A stretch of DNA of 64,000 bases, taken from NCBI GenBank assembly GCA_014843695.1, contig CM026398.1:46520745-46584744 (forward strand), read 5' to 3'. This document shows positions 13,401 through 23,028 of this stretch, piece after piece (positions within the stretch are counted from its first letter, which is position 1; every line of letters begins with the position of its first letter). The notes under the pieces were generated by a model that was given only the letters and a program-made list of their open reading frames with translations, had not been told where the DNA came from and made no database searches. A program made the translations under genes and the position numbers. The stretch comes from Archivesica marissinica (taxonomy: Eukaryota; Mollusca; Bivalvia; Venerida; Vesicomyidae).

Positions 13401-16330
13401 TATGTGTTGTATATGGTATGTTGTATATGGTATGTTGTATATGGTATGTAATGTAAATGCCAATGTATGTTGTATATGGTATGCTGTATATGGTATGTTG
13501 TATGTGGTATGTTGTATATGGTATGTTGTATATGGTATGTAATGTAAATGCCAATGTATGTTGTATATGGTATGTGTTGTATATGGTAGTGTTGTATATG
13601 GTATGTTGTATAGTATGTTGTATATGGTATGTACTGTAAATGCCAATGTATGTTTATATGGTATGCTGTATATGGTATGTTGTATATGGTATGTTGTATA
13701 TAGTATGTAATGTAAATGCCAATGTATGTTGTATATGGTATGTTGTATATGGTATGTGTTGTATATGGTATGTTGTATGGTATGTTGTATATGGTATGTA
13801 ATGTAAATGCCAGTATATTGTATATGGTATGTTGTATATGGTATGTATATACGGTATGTATTGTATATGGTATGTGTTGTATATGGTATGTGTTGTATAT
13901 GGTATGCTGTATATGGTATGTAATGTAAATGCCAATGTATGTTGTATATGGTATGCTGTATATGGTATGTGTTGTATATGGTATGCTGTATATGGTATGC
14001 TGTATATGGTATATAATGTAAATGGTATGTTGTATATGGTATGTTGTATATGGTATGTTGTATATAGTATGTGTTGTATATGGTATGTTGTATATGGTAT
14101 GTTGTATATCGTATGTGTTGTATATGGTATGTTGTATATGGTATGTTGTATATGGTATGTAATGTAAATGCCAATGTATGTTGTATATGGTATGTTCGTA
14201 TATGGTATGTTGTATATGGTAGGTTGCATAAGTATGTTGTATATGGTATGTGTTGTATATGGTAATAAGTATGTTGTATAGGGTATGTTGTATATGGTAT
14301 GTTGTATATGGTATGCTGTATATGGTATGTTGTATATGGTATGTTGTATATGGTATGTTGTATATGGTATGTTGTATATAGTATGCTGTATATGGTATGT
14401 TGTATATGGTATGTTGTANNNNNNNNNNNNNNNNNNNNNNNNNNNNNNNNNNNNNNNNNNNNNNNNNNNNNNNNNNNNNNNNNNNNNNNNNNNNNNNNNN
14501 NNNNNNNNNNNNNNNNNNNNNNNNNNNNNNNNNNNNNNNNNNNNNNNNNNNNNNNNNNNNNNNNNNNNNNNNNNNNNNNNNNNNNNNNNNNNNNNNNNNN
14601 NNNNNNNNNNNNNNNNNNNNNNNNNNNNNNNNNNNNNNNNNNNNNNNNNNNNNNNNNNNNNNNNNNNNNNNNNNNNNNNNNNNNNNNNNNNNNNNNNNNN
14701 NNNNNNNNNNNNNNNNNNNNNNNNNNNNNNNNNNNNNNNNNNNNNNNNNNNNNNNNNNNNNNNNNNNNNNNNNNNNNNNNNNNNNNNNNNNNNNNNNNNN
14801 NNNNNNNNNNNNNNNNNNNNNNNNNNNNNNNNNNNNNNNNNNNNNNNNNNNNNNNNNNNNNNNNNNNNNNNNNNNNNNNNNNNNNNNNNNNNNNNNNNNN
14901 NNNNNNNNNNNNNNNNNNNNNNNNNNNNNNNNNNNNNNNNNNNNNNNNNNNNNNNNNNNNNNNNNNNNNNNNNNNNNNNNNNNNNNNNNNNNNNNNNNNN
15001 NNNNNNNNNNNNNNNNNNNNNNNNNNNNNNNNNNNNNNNNNNNNNNNNNNNNNNNNNNNNNNNNNNNNNNNNNNNNNNNNNNNNNNNNNNNNNNNNNNNN
15101 NNNNNNNNNNNNNNNNNNNNNNNNNNNNNNNNNNNNNNNNNNNNNNNNNNNNNNNNNNNNNNNNNNNNNNNNNNNNNNNNNNNNNNNNNNNNNNNNNNNN
15201 NNNNNNNNNNNNNNNNNNNNNNNNNNNNNNNNNNNNNNNNNNNNNNNNNNNNNNNNNNNNNNNNNNNNNNNNNNNNNNNNNNNNNNNNNNNNNNNNNNNN
15301 NNNNNNNNNNNNNNNNNNNNNNNNNNNNNNNNNNNNNNNNNNNNNNNNNNNNNNNNNNNNNNNNNNNNNNNNNNNNNNNNNNNNNNNNNNNNNNNNNNNN
15401 NNNNNNNNNNNNNNNNNNATGTTGTATATGGTATGTTGTATATGGTATGTTGTATAGGTATGTTGTATATGGTATGTTGTATAGGTATGTTGTATATGGT
15501 ATGTTGTATATGGTATGTAATGTAAATGCCAATGTATGTTGTATATGGTATGTGTTGTATATGGTATGTGTTGTATATGGTATGTGTTGTATATGGTATG
15601 TTGTATATGGTATGTTGTATATGGTATGTTGTATATGGTATGTTGTATATGGTATGTTGTATATGGTATGTGTTGTATATGGTATGTGTTGTATATGGTA
15701 TGTTGTATATGGTATGTAATGTAAAGCCAATGTATGTTGTATATGGTATGTTGTATATGGTATGTTGTATAGGTATGTTGTATATGGTATGTTGTATATG
15801 GTATGCTGTATATGGTATGTTGTATATGGTATGTTGTATATGATATGTGTTGTATATGGTATGTGTTGTATATGGTATGTTGTATATGGTATGTTGTATA
15901 TGGTATGTTGTATATGGTATGTTGTATATGGTATGTTGTATATGGTATGTTGTATATGGTATGTTGTATAGGTATGTTGTATATGGTATGTTGTATATGG
16001 TATGTTGTATATGGTATGTTGTATATGGCATGTAATGTAAATGCCAATGTATGTTGTATATGGTATGTTGTATATGGTATGTTGTATATGGTATGTTGTA
16101 TAGGTATGTTGTATATGGTATGTTGTATATGGTATGTTGTATATGGTATGTTGTATATGGTATGTATGTTGTATATGGTATGTTGTATATGGTATGTTGT
16201 ATATGGTATGTTGTATATGGTATGTATGTTGTATATATTATGTTGTATATGGTATGGTGTATATGGTATGGTGTATATGGTATGGTGTATATGATATGTT
16301 GTATAGGTATGTTGTAAATGCCAATATCAT
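4431..16330. repeat. 14-bp / 21-bp modular satellite, ~12 kb
   Basis: Module A is TTGTATATGGTATG (14 bp). Module B is 21 bp (TAATGTAAATGCCAATG + TATG). Arrays of A in varying number are punctuated by single B modules, with recurring variants: GCTG for GTTG, ATAGGTATG (12-bp form) and GTGTTG. Module A has no stop codon in any of six frames, and B has none on the minus strand. This explains minus-strand open frames of 800-2044 codons in all three phases. The edges decay at 16230-16330. A 3.2-kb higher-order period is described in the findings. Confidence 0.97.
14419..15418. other. Assembly gap, 1000 N
   Basis: Exactly 1000 N inside the 14-bp satellite. The round number indicates a placeholder length, so the true array size is unknown. 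Confidence 0.99.
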
Positions 16331-16415
16331 ATACTGATGAAACTAAAATCAAATTTTAAACATTAGGTCAAAAATATATACTATTATTTGTTATATAAAA
16401 ATACCCCATTGGAAC

Positions 16416-16951
16416 TTAAAGCGACACTACATCAGTGAAAACGCAAATTTATACAGAATGTAATTTCCTATTAAAATTATATAGTATAATTCTTTTCCAA
16501 ATATTTGCCTCAAAAACTGAGTATTTCAACTAATAAGCAAATGTCATATACGCGGTTTGTTGACATGCCAAACTAATGTAAACAGGGTCGACATGCATGC
16601 GTAATGTAAACAGGGTCGGCATGCATGCGTAATACAACCTGTGTATCCCGAATAACGAGATGTATGGCACAGATATACCGGTATATCTCACATTTGTGCC
16701 TATGCATATTTATTTGTAGACTAATGTTAGTTACAGTTATTATCTCTAAGCGACAGTATCACGCGCTTAGTATTGACTACAATGACAAAGAAATGAGCGT
16801 GGTATATGAAATCCTACATTCACTTTTGAAAGTGTGTAGACCACATATGTTTATTGATTCAATATTTGTGTTCGGAATACTTTGTAGTAGCAATGCATTT
16901 ATACATGAACAATTCATTTCTTGGGCGTTTTGCGATGTAATGTCGCTTTAA
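16416..16951. mobile_element. PiggyBac-type MITE with TTAA target site
   Basis: TTAA at 16416-16419 and 16948-16951 encloses terminal inverted repeats AGCGACACTACATC (left) and its complement reading AGCGACATTACATC (right), 13 of 14 matching and extending imperfectly to about 25 bp. The interior is ~500 bp without a transposase. It includes a ~30-bp direct duplication (16578-16632, GTAAACAGGGTCG and GCATGCATGCGTAAT). An open frame at 16625-16951 runs through the right inverted repeat and is not a gene. TTAA duplication is characteristic of piggyBac elements. Confidence 0.8.
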
Positions 16952-17559
16952 GGAAACCCAAGATGTGCAGCAAACATTTCGGCGTGAAGCCTCAACAATT
17001 GAGTGACGATCGTTACAGTGTCATAGGGCGGTCAGGCAGACAATTCTAAACTCGAAGCACACACATTGAATGAAGTCAAGAAAATGTAACGGTTTGGTCA
17101 TTTTCATTTGAATCATAATACGTGTACTTGCAAATCACGTCAATACAATCAAATGAATGACACTGTATGCATAAATGCATAATTTGAAATCATCAATTTT
17201 AAGCATTAGCTGCTTTCATCAAACATTTCCGCCATTCGATGGTTGATTCTCAACGACGGAGCGACCTTTGATCCCTCGATTACTGCATGTGCTTTCGGAC
17301 GGACAGACACATATTCTCGGAGCACAAAAACAAATTCGTCAGATACGTTCGCCCACATGGCTCGTCGGCGGCGAGAGCCAATAATCTCAAGCAGCAAATA
17401 ATTGGTGGTCCTGACATTTCGTTAGCTGCGTGGTAGCTTCAATCTGCTGATCACACATACAAAGTGTAAGTATTAAGTCTGCAGGAAAATCCGTAATTCC
17501 GTTTCTGTAAGTCAACGTTATACCCTTGACTGTGCCTACGTTATATTTAATGTACTGTT
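16952..17559. other. Unassigned DNA; weak open frames on minus strand
   Basis: This stretch has higher G+C than its surroundings at 17200-17400. Two overlapping minus-strand frames exist: one ends at 17206 (63 codons), the other begins with ATG near 17418 and runs 45 codons. Neither matches a family I know, and I see no supporting splice sites. Confidence 0.4.
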
Positions 17560-17561
17560 TC

Positions 17562-17763
17562 GTTTCTTTCAGATAGGACGTTAAACAGAGGTCTCGTGTC
17601 GGTGCTTTACACCGTGCACGTAAAATAACCAGAGGAGACTCTGGAATGAGTCTCTGTCTGTATCATGCACTATCCTCCAAACATCTAAAAATGACTAATC
17701 TCTTCAGGAGGCGTCGCTCATATGGGCAACCGGTAGCGACGATAAATAAACGTAAAAACACAG
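17562..17763 (+). mobile_element. SINE-B copy lacking tRNA head
   Basis: Runs from TTTCAGATAGGACGTTAAAC through GGTCTCGTGTCGGTG, CACGTAAAA, the CTCCAAACATC region and the 3' end GGTAGCGACGATAAATAAAC. The GACGTTAAAC...GGTC...GTGT block resembles the conserved central domain of metazoan SINE superfamilies (Meta-type, from memory). Confidence 0.9.
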
Positions 17764-17875
17764 TTAGGAAAGCATTTGACAGTAAATAAATAAGTAGGGT
17801 ATCTTCTAAGAAATAGCTTGTGCTTACGTCCGGGTGCCTGTCTAGTCTAATGTCACACCAAAATAGCAACAGTAT

Positions 17876-18570
17876 GTAATAATAATAATAATAATAATAA
17901 TAAAGACTTTATTTAACGAGAGTACTCATTTAACAAAAGTTACCATGAGGCCCTCAACATATAACAATCAAATGCAATCAAAAGATAGCACTATAAGTGA
18001 GAACTGCACATTGGAATAATATAGTGATGTAAAAGCTGAAAAATAGAGAAACTATATTTAATATGTAATGGAATATGATGATATATGGAATTGGCTAGCA
18101 GAGTAGAAAATGGAAATGAGACAATTAATGATACTAGATCTATCTAACAATGTGCAGATTTGACTTGTAGTGGTATCTTCAAAATATGTATGAAATCAAC
18201 TTAAGGACAGCAATTATCCGATTCTAATAAATATAGCAATGGCAATACACGTTTATAATAACAGTAGAAGTACGCGATTAGTTTGAATTGTTATAGTGCC
18301 ACCTTAAGTAGAGAATGTTGAACTGTTGGATAGTTGGAGTATTTTGAACTGAGTGAGGCAATGAATTCCAAATCGATGATCCTGAAAATTCAAATGTATT
18401 ACGAAATAATTCACAATTTGGTCTTGGTGTGTATAATTGATATTCTGAGGTTGATCTAAGAATTCTAGGATGTATATCAGAAGTAAAAGTGAAGGACGAT
18501 TTTAAATAGTCTGGAGCAGCTCCATGTAATGTTTTATACATTTGTATAGCCTTCTGATATATGACTGTAG
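17876..18570 (-). mobile_element. LINE 3' end with reverse-transcriptase C-terminus
   Basis: Minus-strand remnant of a non-LTR retrotransposon. From 18570 down to the stop at 18278 the frame reads the region after the polymerase domain, with QMYKTLHGAAPDYLKSS and SSIWNSLPHSVQ. This is the typical C-terminal text of CR1/Jockey-group LINE open reading frame 2. A ~375-bp 3' untranslated region follows, then AATAAA and a (TTA)n tail (plus 17878-17903). The 5' side is cut off by a minisatellite at ~18578. No catalytic residues remain, so it is inactive. Confidence 0.85.
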
Positions 18571-18577
18571 GAATACA

Positions 18578-18743
18578 ATGTATGTACACCAATGAACACA
18601 CCAATGTACACCAATGTACACAATAATGTACACCAATGTACACCAATGTACACAATAATGTACACCAATGTACACCAATGTACACAATAATGTACACCAA
18701 TGTACACCAATGTACACACCAATGTACACCAATGTACACCAAT
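18578..18743. repeat. 12-bp minisatellite
   Basis: Units of ACACCAATGTAC (12 bp) alternate with a 14-bp form ACACAATAATGTAC, giving a 38-bp super-period in the middle. It abuts the truncated LINE at its left edge. Open frames rich in YIGVHWCT come from this array only. Confidence 0.95.
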
Positions 18744-19211
18744 GGCACTTTTCTTTGGCTGTACTCCTTGAACTAAGATAACACCGTCATCTATTAACAT
18801 TCTATCTAGGTTCCTGAAACACACACTGAGCTTGCCATCTTAAGGGCAAACGAAGATAGACTCTTTCCTCCACCATTAGCTAATTGGTGTATGAATATTT
18901 TGAATTGCGTAAATCGTACATTAATGCTGCAAACGAGATTTAATAGCCCTCCATTAGTTCATGTAAAGAAAGTCGATATTTCACTGTTTACGGGTTTCCC
19001 GGAAGTATGCTACCAATTTTAATAAAGCATGCTACTTAAAAGTGAGTTATGCGCATTCAGTTATTTGCTGTTATGATTTGATACGGAGAAACGAAGCTAC
19101 AGAGTGCCGGATAAAAGACTCCTAGTCAAAATTAGATTTCATATTTTTCAATTATATGAAAACATGTCTTTGGTTAGATTTCTATACGGAAACACTCGGG
19201 GAATACTTGGC
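18744..19211. other. Unassigned DNA
   Basis: No recognisable gene. On the minus strand a short frame at 18750-18824 (FRNLDRMLIDDGVILVQG) follows a pyrimidine-rich TTTCAG, but I do not recognise it. Confidence 0.4.
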
Positions 19212-19391
19212 TTAGTTTATACAAATTTATTTTAGCTCGATAGCGAAACAAGTTCTTTCAACTTATATTAATCACTCTCAAGACTTCATTCCTGATGGAA
19301 TCCATCGCCATGAGGGAGAGAGAAGAGACAACGTGGAATTTAAATGTCTTGCCTAAGGGCACAATCGTAACGGCTCCAGCGGGGCTCGAAC
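19212..19391 (-). mobile_element. SINE-A copy truncated in its head
   Basis: The 3' tail starts at 19212 (left) and the body runs to GGGGCTCGAA, which lies inside the B box, where it stops and is joined without spacer to SINE-B sequence in the opposite orientation. The A-box half of the head is missing. Confidence 0.88.
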
Positions 19392-19690
19392 TCCAGAATC
19401 TGGAATGGGTATCTGTCTGTATCATTGCACTATCCTCCACAAATCTAAAATGATTAATCTCTTCAGGAGGCGTCGCTCATATGGGCAACCGGTAGCTGGG
19501 AACAGACGTCGGTATATTTTGCCTGGACAGTCAAATAACTATATTTTAATACCGAGACTATTAATTGGGCCGTATTGAGTTTCTGATCATATCAACTGTC
19601 ATTTTGTCAGAAGTTAAAAAGTGATAAATCGACAGACTGAAACCCAGGCTAGGGCAACCGGTAGCGACGATAAATAAACGTAAAAACAAA
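19392..19690 (+). mobile_element. SINE-B 3' part, interrupted by a 155-bp insertion
   Basis: SINE-B body from 19392 (CCAGAATCTGGAATGGG) to 19496, and its last ~25 bases from 19652 to 19690 (GCGACGATAAATAAACG). Between them 155 bp are inserted and flanked by a 14-bp duplication. A short (AC)n run follows the SINE tail. Confidence 0.85.
19497..19651. mobile_element. 155-bp insertion with 14-bp target-site duplication
   Basis: The SINE-B sequence GGGCAACCGGTAGC occurs at 19483-19496 and again at 19652-19665, exactly enclosing 155 bp. The insert begins TGGGAACAGACGTCGG and ends AACCCAGGCTA, with only a 5-bp inverted match near its ends (CTGGG/CCCAG). It carries no open frame. The long duplication suits a retroposon or another staggered-cut insertion; the element family is unknown to me. 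Confidence 0.7.
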
Positions 19691-19706
19691 ACACACACAC
19701 ACACAC

Positions 19707-19876
19707 AAACCTGTGTTAGTGGTCACCTCCATTAAAACAGCCAACCTGTATTAAGCAGCCAGTTTCCAGATTCCTCTATGCCGTTATATTATTCATCGGT
19801 CATCTATCAAGTTGCCACCAGTAGCAGCCACTTTCTGTGAATCCATTCATTGGCTGCATAAGACAGGTTTGACTAT
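19707..19876. mobile_element. MITE-C copy (ACCTGTGTTAGTGG family)
   Basis: Starts AACCTGTGTTAGTGGTCACC and ends with the inverse GACAGGTTTGACTATA. The interior has repeated AAGCAGCCA motifs. It is a diverged copy of the better-preserved element at 63057-63220; another copy is at 45827-46009. Confidence 0.75.
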
Positions 19877-19969
19877 ATGCGATTTACTGTAGACTTGTTT
19901 ATTTCGCGTTGGGTTTATGTAGCAAATATTGCGTCACGATTAATTTAGGTGTTGTTGAAAGATTAAACC

Positions 19970-20168
19970 CCACTTAAAACACTGACGTCATACCTTTGTA
20001 CTTGCAATCCATTATTATTAATATTATATACAATACTACGCGTACATGTACGAAATTAAAAAAAATAATTAGTAGGATCTTGTTATATAAGTGTGTGCTT
20101 TAAGTAAGATATACGCGCCTCACACAGTCCAATATTTTACATATTGGATCGTTTTCTGCTTTTATCCT
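19970..20168 (-). mobile_element. Element D copy, internally deleted
   Basis: Inverted relative to the copies at 21736 and 23029. It shares the GATCCTACTAATT-like block (here as AATTAGTAGGATC), ACAGTCCAATATTTTACATA and ATTGGATCGTTTTC, but lacks ~70 bp of the middle present in those copies. Confidence 0.75.
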
Positions 20169-20732
20169 ATACATACACATGTAGTTGATTCATATACATT
20201 TTGCTTGTTGTACTCCACTGGAATTAGGGTGCTGAATAAAGTACACTGTTCCGTGGAAATATGATTATGTACAACGCGATTACGGTAATCCCAAATAGCT
20301 ACTGTACTGGTGCGGGCCGTTGTCTAATGTTGTTCAAACCATTTGTATTTTCATGCTATGTATTGTATCTTTATGTTTATGACATATGTACATGTACTAT
20401 TGATTTGCAATAAAATATTGTTAAATATATCTACTGTATGTCAGTATATTGCCTACAATGCATATTTGTAAATGTCATGCAACAGCTGTTGTTACTTCAT
20501 TTAGAGTCTACATCCGCTATGTCAAAGTCGGTTATGTCGAATTCTCCGGTTATCTCGAAGTACGATCAAAGTCCCGTTTCAGACACTATCATTTTACATA
20601 TAACTGGCTCTGTATTTTGTTCGGTCCGACAGAATTCGACATAACGGATGTAGACTGTATATTATATGTTAACATGAAATATGTGACTTGGTATTGTTGA
20701 ATTATTGGCATGTCACGCTATACACTTAGAAC
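20169..20732. other. Unassigned DNA
   Basis: Two overlapping plus-strand open frames (20438-20644 and 20449-20700) show no recognisable domain. Nothing else is seen. Confidence 0.4.
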
Positions 20733-20958
20733 ATAGCAATTAAGTTCTCCTTTAGCATAGCAATTAAGTTCTCCTTTAGCATAGCAATTAAGTTCTCCTT
20801 TAGCATAGCAATTAAGTTCTCCTTTAGCATAGCAATTAAGTTCTCCTTTAGCATAGCAATTAAGTTCTCCTTTAGCATAGCAATTAAGTTCTCCTTTAGC
20901 ATAGCAATTAAGTTCTCCTTTAGCATAGCAATTAAGTTCTCCTTTAGCATAGCAATTA
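20733..20958. repeat. 24-bp minisatellite, ~9 units
   Basis: Nearly identical 24-bp units containing AGCAATTAAGTTCTCCTTT, head to tail. The homogeneity implies recent amplification or continuing homogenisation. The minus-strand frames (repeating MLKENLIA or CYAKGELN) stay open because 24 is a multiple of three. Confidence 0.97.
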
Positions 20959-21073
20959 TTTTGAAACATAGCATTGCTTATCGTGTCTATAATTTAAAAT
21001 GTATATTACGTTAGACTAACAAGATACAGTTAATTGTATGCGTTATATAAATACATTATATTCTGCTCTATAA

Positions 21074-21605
21074 TATACTGACACCAAAATGCAACTGTGC
21101 ACTAGCCTTAGAAGTAAAATTTATATCCTTTTAGAAAAAAATATAGGCCACTTGGTATGATCAATATGTGAGAAATAGTAAATTTGTGCAATGTGTGAAT
21201 GATTATTTTATTCACTCGTGATAGTGAAATCCATAATTCTAAAATGTGTAACTAAAAAGTAACGCTCACTATAAAAGTGCACAGTTGTGTGTGTGTTTTA
21301 CGTTTATTTATCGTCGCTATCGGTTGCCCATAAGAGCGACGCGTCCTGAAGAGATTAATCATTTTAGATTTTTGGAGGATAGTGCAATGATACAGAGAGA
21401 GACCCATTCCACTCCTCTGGTTCTTTTACGTGCACGGTGTACAGCACCGACACGAGACCTCTGTTTAAATTACCATCTGAAAGACTGTTAATTGTATTAG
21501 TGTCAGACGGGGGATCGAACCTGCGACCCTTGGATTACCTGTCCAGCGTGTTACCACTGGACTACAGATCCGTCTGTGCACAGTTTTGTTATGGGTGTCA
21601 GTATA
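21074..21605. mobile_element. MITE-E copy 1, interrupted by a SINE-B
   Basis: Terminal inverted repeats TATACTGACACC (21074-21085) and GGTGTCAGTATA (21594-21605). The interior includes ATATCCTTTTAGAAA, GCAATGTGTGAATGATTATT and CACTCGTGATAGTGAAA, shared with copy 2 at 22019-22442. Without the inserted SINE it is ~235 bp. Flanking TA suggests a Tc1/mariner-like target, but no transposase is present. Confidence 0.8.
21278..21585 (-). mobile_element. SINE-B copy, full length with target-site duplication
   Basis: Minus-strand SINE-B from its tail (21296) to its tRNA-like head (about 21510-21575, with CCACTGGACTACAG and the anticodon-arm sequence TTACCTGTCCAG). The 10-bp duplication GTGCACAGTT flanks it (21278-21287, 21576-21585). 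It has inserted into MITE-E copy 1 and is therefore younger than it. Confidence 0.92.
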
Positions 21606-21735
21606 TATAGAATGTATTCTGTGCCTGCTGTATCAATAACAAACAAAGGTTGTAATTCACGAAGAAATATATTGAATTACGGTCAGATTACGAAGCAATG
21701 CGTAACGAATACTGGCACTGATTGTTCAGTATGTA

Positions 21736-22018
21736 TGTATAGGATATAAGCCGAAAACGATCCAATATGTAACATATTGGACTGTGTGAGGCGCGTATCG
21801 CCGAAGACAGTACCAATATTTTACACATTTGATCCGTTTGAGGCTTATATCTTACTTAAAACACACAATTATATAACACGATCCTACTAATTAGAATTGT
21901 TAATTTCGTATATGTACGCCGAGGATTTAATATAATACTCTGGCCTTTTGACACCAGTCCAATATTAATAATAATGGTCTGCACGTACAAAGGTATAACG
22001 TCACGACAGAGTTTTAAA
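21736..22018 (+). mobile_element. Element D copy with internal inverted repeat
   Basis: About 283 bp starting GGATATAAGCCGAAAACGAT. The first ~115 bp is itself an imperfect inverted repeat (GATATAAGCC...GGCTTATATC, with ATCCAATATG and ATTGGACTGTG inside). It continues through GATCCTACTAATTA and CTCTGGCCTTTTGACA. It is highly similar to the copy at 23029-23316. Confidence 0.8.
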
Positions 22019-22442
22019 TATACTGATACCAAGGTAAAATATATATCCTTTTAGAAACATATATTGGCAAAGTTGGACGTCTATATACGCACTTAAATAG
22101 TGGTTAAATTAATGCAATGTGTGAAGGATTATTTTCTTCACTCGTGATAGTAAAACCCATAATGTATGTATGTTCCATTAATGTCAAACCCCTCTCGGGG
22201 ACCTAGACATGTTTTCCTGGGCAGGCTCACCGACCTAAGCGATTAACCAGTACTAAGCAATGTATGTGAGGTGCCTTGCTCAATGACACTACATACGTGG
22301 CCTGTCCGAGTATCGAACCCGGGACCGTTCGATTCCAAATCCGACGCACTACCACTGGACCACGGACGCCACATAATTCAAACATGTGTAACGAAAAATT
22401 AACACTCAATATAAAAATACAGTTTTTTATGGTGTCAGTATA
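22019..22442. mobile_element. MITE-E copy 2, interrupted by a different SINE
   Basis: Ends TATACTGATACC (22019-22030) and GGTGTCAGTATA (22431-22442) match copy 1. The shared interior includes ATATCCTTTTAGAAAC, GCAATGTGTGAAGGATTATT and CACTCGTGATAG. It is broken by SINE-C at 22175-22372. Confidence 0.78.
22175..22372 (-). mobile_element. SINE-C (third tRNA-derived SINE type)
   Basis: Minus-strand element with a tRNA-like head at its right end: A-box-like TGGTCCAGTGG and B box GGTTCGATACTC, the latter in the 22300-22330 region. The body reads GAGCAAGGCACCTCACATAC and ends near CCCCGAGAGGGG. The family differs from SINE-A and SINE-B. A short CATAAT repeat flanks it loosely. Confidence 0.75.
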
Positions 22443-22519
22443 TGTGGATTGTGGTGTTACTGGAAATACTTAATTTTGTTATGAAAAACTAGACATTAAC
22501 GAGTACATGGTCGCCAATG

Positions 22520-22529
22520 TTTATTTATT
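22520..22529 (-). promoter_or_regulatory. Polyadenylation signal of the USP gene
   Basis: Two overlapping AATAAA hexamers on the minus strand (plus TTTATTTATT) lie about 25-35 bases after the USP stop codon at 22553. This would give a very short 3' untranslated region. Confidence 0.55.
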
Positions 22530-22552
22530 ATCTATATGTGTGTATCCTGGTG

Positions 22553-22768
22553 TTATTTGTGTAGTTCCGGTTTATGTTGCCTACATATCAAGACAGAGAC
22601 GTAGCAATGGTGTAGGACGTAGTCGCTCACGCTTCCTATGAATGTTCGTCGTAGCTTCCCCATCCCCCTTGTCCCCATGACAACGAGTGACGCGTTGATT
22701 TCCTTGGTTGCCTTGCAGATACCCTCGCCCGGTGACTCCGCATTAATGCTCTTCACAGTACCGTCAAT
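22553..22768 (-). CDS. Universal stress protein (UspA fold), terminal exon
   Basis: Last coding exon of a metazoan-type universal stress protein. After the acceptor TTTCTTGTAG the frame is open for 71 codons in phase 0, beginning IDGTVKSINAESPGEGICKA, then the beta-strand/loop LVVMGTRGMGKLRRTFIGS and SVSDYVLHH, and ending at TAA. It carries the family nucleotide-binding signature G-x2-G-x9-G-S in full (GTRG, nine residues, GS). The usual HAHCPV strand near the C-terminus reads HCYVSVLICR here. USP proteins are small (~150-residue) cytosolic nucleotide-binding proteins linked to stress responses, and the exact role in animals is unclear. The start of the gene was not found. GTG at 22756 is not a start codon but an internal valine. 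Confidence 0.9.
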   Translation of the reverse strand: MDGTVKSINAESPGEGICKATKEINASLVVMGTRGMGKLRRTFIGSVSDYVLHHCYVSVLICRQHKPELHK

Positions 22769-22860
22769 CTACAAGAAATAGTGACAATTCATATACTTAT
22801 GGACACAATATAATATAATGTTCGCTGTGTGTTTTGCAAATTCATGTAGAACCACTTACC

Positions 22861-22974
22861 TTCCGCAGGTCAGCTGGATAGCTTCCCCACATGAAGCGAA
22901 TCGAACCTACATCGATATGGGACCAGTGAGTTGATGTCATCGACCTGAACCACTCAGCCACGGAGGCCACATAT
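22861..22974 (-). mobile_element. SINE-D fragment, tRNA-like head
   Basis: Minus-strand reading GTGGCCTCCGTGGCTGAGTG, then B box AGGTTCGATTCG, followed by GAAGCTATCCAGCTG. The last block is also present in the unit of the 82-bp minisatellite at 52906-58210, so this may be a solitary relative of the element in which that array grew. It lies in the USP intron. Confidence 0.6.
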
Positions 22975-23028
22975 TGCTATGTAAAATGGTGTTCTCTTAC
23001 ATGTGAATATGCATCTCTATTATGTAGA

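Noticed and set aside
4319..16352. Minus-strand open frames of up to 2044 codons (repeating HTIYNIPYTTYHIQ)
   Set aside because: They exist in all three phases at once and follow from a stop-free 14-bp unit and a 21-bp module open on that strand; some even run through the N gap.
16625..16951. 108-codon plus-strand frame
   Set aside because: Lies inside a TTAA-bounded MITE and its last codons are the inverted terminal repeat.
17206..17418. Possible coding exon on the minus strand in a G+C-richer patch
   Set aside because: Two different frames compete, neither matches a known family, and no convincing splice sites were found.
20733..20958. CRISPR-like array (24-bp repeats)
   Set aside because: Units are contiguous with no distinct spacers, and the window is eukaryotic. 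The same applies to the 82-bp array at 52906-58210.
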